Shown here: positions 48,762-52,517 of the stretch, piece by piece
Numbering within the stretch: position 1 is the first letter of the stretch
Layout: each line of letters opens with the position of its first letter
Source: Oscillospiraceae bacterium
Lineage (GTDB): Bacteria > Bacillota > Clostridia > Oscillospirales > Acutalibacteraceae
Assembly (NCBI GenBank): GCA_015066245.1
Contig: SVOS01000007.1
Coordinates: forward strand, 1 to 52,517
Direction of reading: 5' to 3'
DNA length: 52,517 nt
Notes under the pieces: model-generated
The model's database searches: none
The model's input: the letters and a program-made list of their open reading frames with translations, nothing else
Told to the model about the DNA's origin: nothing
Made by a program: the position numbers and the translations under genes

Positions 48762-51281
48762 ATGAAGTTATCTTTCTCTACCAACGGCTGGAACGGCTTT
48801 ACATGGGAAGATTTTTATACCATGGCAAAAGACCTTGGCTTTGCAGGTATTGAAATCCATGATATTAAAAACCAGGCTTTTCAGGGTGTTAACGGCCCCT
48901 TAAGACCTGAGAATGTTTCAAAAACCGCCAGAAATATGGCGAATTTAGGACTTGCTATCCCTTGTATCAACGTTCTTTGTGATATTTCCGATAACGAATT
49001 AAAGGACGACAATGTTACCGAGATTATGGAGCATATCAGTCTTGCCAAAAAGCTTAATGCTCCCTTTATAAGACTCAGAGCAGGAGAGAGCGGCACATCT
49101 GAGGCAGACGATACCTGTGCTTATGTGCTTTCTGAATGCAAGGAGTTTGCAGAGGAAACAGGCGTTACAATTCTTGTTGAGACTGTGGGAATTTATGCTG
49201 ATACCAAGCGTCTGGCAAGCCTTCTCAACCGCTTTGCCTGCGACAATATCTCGGCTCTCTGGGATTTCAACCATCCCTACAGAATCGGCGAAAGCCCTGA
49301 AGAAACTATCACAAACTTAGGTGCTTATGTAAAGCATGTTCATATCAAGGACTCCGCCACAACCGAAGGCGGATTTGAGTATCGTCTTATGGGTGAGGGC
49401 GATATGCCCATTGACCGTATGATGCTTTCTTTGCGCTCTGTTAACTACGAAGGCTTTATTTCCTTCGAGTGGAGAAGCGAATGGATTGAGGAAATCGGTG
49501 ATGCGGGTATTGTATTCCCACATTTCACAAACTACATGAGCCGTTTTGAAACAGCCAAAATCGTCTCAGATACTCTTTATGACAACAAAACAAAGACAGG
49601 TAAATACGTCTGGAAAAAAGAAACCCTTATCAAAAAGACCTTCCCCGAAGTTCTTGATAAAATGGCCGACCTTTTCCCTGACCAGTATGCCTTCAGATAC
49701 ACAACCCTTGACTATACCCGTACATATTCACAGTTCAGAGATGACGTTGACGAGTTTGCACGCACTCTGATTTCGCTGGGTGTCAAGGCAGGCGACAAGG
49801 TTGCTATCTGGGCAACCAACGTACCCCAGTGGTTTGTAACCTTCTGGGCAACCACAAAAATCGGTGCGGTTCTTGTTACTGTTAACACCGCCTACAAAAT
49901 TCATGAGGCTGAGTACCTCTTCCGACAGTCCGACACACATACACTGGTTATGATTGAAAACTGCCGTGACTCCGATTACGCAGGCATTATGCAGGAGCTT
50001 TGTCCCGAACTTAAGAACACAAAACCCGGTGAGCCCTTACACGCAAGAAAGCTTCCTTTCCTGAGAAACATCATCACAGTAGGCTTCTCAATGCCCGGAT
50101 GTCTTACATGGGAGCAGTCCTTAGGTCTTGCATCAAAGATTCCTATGGAAGAAGTACGCCGCAGAGCAGCCCTCATTGACCCCGATGATGTATGTAATAT
50201 GCAGTACACCTCAGGTACAACAGGTTTCCCCAAGGGTGTAATGCTTACTCACTACAATATTGTCAACAACGGTAAGTGCATTGGAGATAGAATGGATCTT
50301 TCTACTGCCGACAGAATGATGATTCAGGTGCCTATGTTCCATTGCTTCGGCATGGTGCTTTCCATGACTGCTGCTATGACTCACGGTGCTACACTTTCTC
50401 CAATTCCTTATTTCTCACCCAAAAACTCTCTTGCTTGTATCAATAACGAGAGAATCACATGTTTCCATGGTGTTCCCACAATGTTTATTGCTTTACTTGA
50501 GCATGAGGATTTTGAGAAAACCGACTTTTCCTACATCCGTACAGGTATTATGGCAGGCTCCCCTTGTCCTATATCTGTTATGCAGGATGTTGTTGATAAA
50601 ATGAATATGAAAGAAATCACTATTGTTTACGGTCAGACCGAGGCATCTCCCGGATGTACAATGAGCTCTACAGATGACCCCCTTGATGTACGAGTTGGTA
50701 CCGTAGGCAGAGCTTTGCCCAAGATTGAGTGCAGGATTGTAAATCCCGAAACAGGCGAGGAAATGCCCGTTGGCGAAACAGGTGAGTTTGTAGCCCGCGG
50801 TTACAACATTATGAAAGGCTACTATAAAATGCCTCAGGCTACTGCCAACGCCATTGATGCTGACGGCTGGCTTCATACAGGCGACCTTGCTTGCAAAACC
50901 GAGGATGGCAACTACCGTATCACAGGCAGACTTAAGGATATGATTATCCGTGGCGGTGAGAATATCTACCCCAAGGAGATTGAGGAGTTTATCTACACTC
51001 ATCCTTCTGTCAGCGACGTGCAGGTTATCGGCGTACCCGACGAGCAGTACGGCGAGGAAATTATGGCTTGTATCATTCTCAAAGAAGGCGAAAGTATTAC
51101 AGAGGCAGACATAAAGCAGTATGTCCTTGACCACATGGCAAAGCACAAGGTGCCCAAGTATGTTGACTTTGTAGAGGGCTTCCCCATGAATGCCGCAGGC
51201 AAAATCCTCAAGTACAAAATGCGTGAGGATGCAGTTAAGAAATACAATCTTTCAAAAGCTGATAAGATTGAAACCGCTTAA
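48762..51281 (+). CDS. Fusion of xylose-isomerase-like TIM barrel and acyl-CoA synthetase
   Basis: 839 residues. Residues 1-265 form a sugar phosphate isomerase/epimerase barrel (GFAGIEIHDIK, ILVETVG with Glu140, LWDFNHPYR with Asp168, HVHIKDS with His194, FISFEWRSEW with Glu236), so the metal ligands are kept. Residues 285-839 are an AMP-forming acyl-CoA ligase: YTSGTTGFPKGVMLTH (A3), VYGQTEASPG (A5), LHTGDL (A7), GRLKDMIIRGGENIYPKEIE (A8) and NAAGKILKYKMRE with catalytic Lys814. One chain could isomerise a hydroxy- or keto-acid and activate an acid as CoA ester. Substrates are unknown. It lies 3 nt after the LeuA-like gene, so the two are translated together. Confidence 0.85.
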   Translation: MKLSFSTNGWNGFTWEDFYTMAKDLGFAGIEIHDIKNQAFQGVNGPLRPENVSKTARNMANLGLAIPCINVLCDISDNELKDDNVTEIMEHISLAKKLNAPFIRLRAGESGTSEADDTCAYVLSECKEFAEETGVTILVETVGIYADTKRLASLLNRFACDNISALWDFNHPYRIGESPEETITNLGAYVKHVHIKDSATTEGGFEYRLMGEGDMPIDRMMLSLRSVNYEGFISFEWRSEWIEEIGDAGIVFPHFTNYMSRFETAKIVSDTLYDNKTKTGKYVWKKETLIKKTFPEVLDKMADLFPDQYAFRYTTLDYTRTYSQFRDDVDEFARTLISLGVKAGDKVAIWATNVPQWFVTFWATTKIGAVLVTVNTAYKIHEAEYLFRQSDTHTLVMIENCRDSDYAGIMQELCPELKNTKPGEPLHARKLPFLRNIITVGFSMPGCLTWEQSLGLASKIPMEEVRRRAALIDPDDVCNMQYTSGTTGFPKGVMLTHYNIVNNGKCIGDRMDLSTADRMMIQVPMFHCFGMVLSMTAAMTHGATLSPIPYFSPKNSLACINNERITCFHGVPTMFIALLEHEDFEKTDFSYIRTGIMAGSPCPISVMQDVVDKMNMKEITIVYGQTEASPGCTMSSTDDPLDVRVGTVGRALPKIECRIVNPETGEEMPVGETGEFVARGYNIMKGYYKMPQATANAIDADGWLHTGDLACKTEDGNYRITGRLKDMIIRGGENIYPKEIEEFIYTHPSVSDVQVIGVPDEQYGEEIMACIILKEGESITEADIKQYVLDHMAKHKVPKYVDFVEGFPMNAAGKILKYKMREDAVKKYNLSKADKIETA

Positions 51282-51284
51282 CTA

Positions 51285-51313
51285 TTGAAACTTGTAGAAA
51301 ATTGTGATATAAT
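51285..51313 (+). promoter_or_regulatory. Promoter of the aminotransferase gene
   Basis: TTGAAA at 51285-51290, 17-nt spacer, TATAAT at 51308-51313. The aminotransferase can thus be expressed apart from the T-box. Confidence 0.75.
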
Positions 51314-51348
51314 AACTTAATTGCTTATAAATAAAGGAGAGATTTTTT

Positions 51349-52413
51349 ATGCTGGATATCAAAATTACCAGAACTCAGACTCCTAAAGAGAAGCCTGACG
51401 AGACTAAACTGGGCTTCGGTAAAATTTTTACCGACCACATGTTTATTATGGATTATACAGAGGGCAAAGGCTGGCACGACCCCAGAATCGAGCCCTATCA
51501 TAACTTAAGCCTTTCTCCTGCATCTATGGTGTTCCACTATGGTCAGGAAATGTTCGAAGGCTTAAAGGCATATCGCGGAGAGGATGGCAAGGCTCGTCTT
51601 TTCCGTCCCGATATGAACGGCAAGCGTACAAACGACACAAACAAGCGTCTTTGCATCCCCGAGCTTCCTGTTGAAGATTTCGTTGAGGCAGTTAAGGCAG
51701 TTGTAAAGGTTGACGAGGACTGGATTCCCACTGCTCCCTCTACATCTCTTTACATCCGTCCTTTCATTATTGCTACCGACGATTTCCTCGGTGTTGCACC
51801 TTCTAAGACATATATGTTCATCATCATCCTTTCACCCTCAGGTGCATACTACGAGAGCGGTCTTGCTCCTGTTGGCATCTGGATTGAGGATGACTACGTA
51901 AGAGCTGTCAAGGGCGGTATCGGCTTTGCAAAAACCGGCGGCAACTACGCTGCATCTCTTGCTGCTCAGGTTAAGGCTCATGACGGTGGCTACAGCCAGG
52001 TTCTGTGGCTTGACGGTGTTGAGAGAAAGTACATCGAAGAAGTTGGCGCTATGAACATCTTCTTCAAAATCGACGGCAAGGTTGTTACTCCTGCACTTTC
52101 AGGTTCAATTCTCCCTGGTATCACAAGAAACAGTGTTATCACACTTTGCAAGGACTGGGGCCTTGAGGTAGAGGAGAGAAAGATTTCTGTTGACGAGCTT
52201 ATTGAGGCTCAGAAGTCAGGCAAGCTTGAGGAATGCTTCGGCTCAGGTACTGCTGCGGTTATTTCTCCCGTTGGTACACTTCGCTACAAGGATGACGTAA
52301 TGCAGATTGGCGATGGCACAACAGGTGCACTCAGCCAGAAGCTCTACGACACTGTAACAGGCATCCAGAACGGCACAGTTGAGGATAAATTCGGCTGGGT
52401 TGTGAACGTATGA
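51349..52413 (+). CDS. ilvE: Branched-chain-amino-acid aminotransferase
   Basis: 354 residues, BCAT type II length. ASMVFHYGQEMFEGLKAYRGEDG near the start, TSLYIRPFIIATDDFLGVAPSKTYMFIII, GGIGFAKTGGNYAASLAAQ with the PLP lysine in FAK, QVLWLDGVERKYIEEVGAMNIFF, and LPGITRNSVITLCKDWG are typical. It interconverts leucine, isoleucine and valine with their 2-oxoacids. AAAGGAG lies 9 nt before the ATG. It follows the fusion gene by 67 nt with its own promoter and overlaps the next gene by 4 nt (ATGA). Confidence 0.95.
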   Translation: MLDIKITRTQTPKEKPDETKLGFGKIFTDHMFIMDYTEGKGWHDPRIEPYHNLSLSPASMVFHYGQEMFEGLKAYRGEDGKARLFRPDMNGKRTNDTNKRLCIPELPVEDFVEAVKAVVKVDEDWIPTAPSTSLYIRPFIIATDDFLGVAPSKTYMFIIILSPSGAYYESGLAPVGIWIEDDYVRAVKGGIGFAKTGGNYAASLAAQVKAHDGGYSQVLWLDGVERKYIEEVGAMNIFFKIDGKVVTPALSGSILPGITRNSVITLCKDWGLEVEERKISVDELIEAQKSGKLEECFGSGTAAVISPVGTLRYKDDVMQIGDGTTGALSQKLYDTVTGIQNGTVEDKFGWVVNV

Positions 52414-52517
52414 TAAAAAATCCCAAAAGAATCACCCTTTTCGCTGGTCACTACGGTTCGGGCAAGACTAACATCGCCGTTAACTTTGCCCTCGGCCTCA
52501 GGAAAATGGGGAAGATG
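52410..52517 (+). CDS. P-loop ATPase (MinD/ParA/CobQ type), partial
   Basis: Start of a gene cut by the window end: 36 residues read from the ATG that overlaps the ilvE stop. ITLFAGHYGSGKTNIAVNFALGL is a Walker A motif (GHYGSGKT) after a hydrophobic strand, as in SIMIBI-type ATPases. The overlap suggests that it belongs to the same transcript as ilvE. Its product could assist an iron-sulfur enzyme, but the fragment does not decide this. Confidence 0.75.
   Translation, partial: MIKNPKRITLFAGHYGSGKTNIAVNFALGLRKMGKM

Overview
The window looks like a chromosome segment of an endospore-forming, anaerobic gut clostridium of the Ruminococcaceae/Oscillospiraceae type. The basis is a forespore sigma factor (sigG), meso-diaminopimelate dehydrogenase, AGGAGG-type ribosome binding sites, a T-box leader, TTGACA/TATAAT promoters, dockerin-like repeats and an ATP-dependent acyl-CoA dehydratase activase. 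This assignment is inference from gene content; no marker gene such as 16S rRNA is present.

Layout. 1-1930 is the lysis end of a prophage: GH25 endolysin, a two-domain Tad2-like (DUF2829) protein and an SPP1-type holin, stopping at the 3' end of tRNA-Leu(GAG). 2294-4730 is a tRNA-Arg(CCG) neighbourhood with tRNA-derived repeats, a hairpin array and orphan genes. 4628-6657 is a two-gene surface-sugar cassette (NodB-type deacetylase plus formyltransferase) flanked by a 103-bp direct repeat. The right repeat carries a sigma-G-like promoter and the first codons of sigG. 7512-13731 holds an acyltransferase, a DNA glycosylase, zinc-ribbon membrane proteins, ddh and an AGCS amino-acid symporter.

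13774-18163 is an NAD module on the minus strand: nadA-nadB-nadC-niaR, then pnuC with its own promoter and a leader that looks like an attenuator. tRNA-Thr and tRNA-Tyr follow, then a second hairpin array and a DUF4375-like gene. 20075-31029 is mixed: a wall-anchored 5'-nucleotidase, a dockerin protein, a glycosyltransferase, a PstS-like protein with two tiny membrane proteins, an ECF sigma factor with a membrane partner, an ABC exporter and a FucO-like dehydrogenase. After an ABC-F protein, 33447-41087 holds cell-surface polymer genes (TagF-like transferase, acyltransferase, membrane sulfatase, ATP-grasp), with 73-bp tandem repeats at both ends of the first three genes.

41249-45435 encodes a 2-hydroxyacyl-CoA dehydratase-type pair, followed by a CPA2 antiporter. 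The last 5.5 kb starts with a T-box, probably leucine-specific (CTC specifier). It then has a LeuA-family protein lacking the usual metal-binding histidines, an unusual fusion of a TIM-barrel isomerase with an acyl-CoA ligase, a branched-chain aminotransferase and the start of a P-loop ATPase. This is the most promising candidate for an undescribed pathway. Other striking points are the 103-bp duplication around the sigG promoter, the pnuC leader and the tRNA-linked hairpin arrays.
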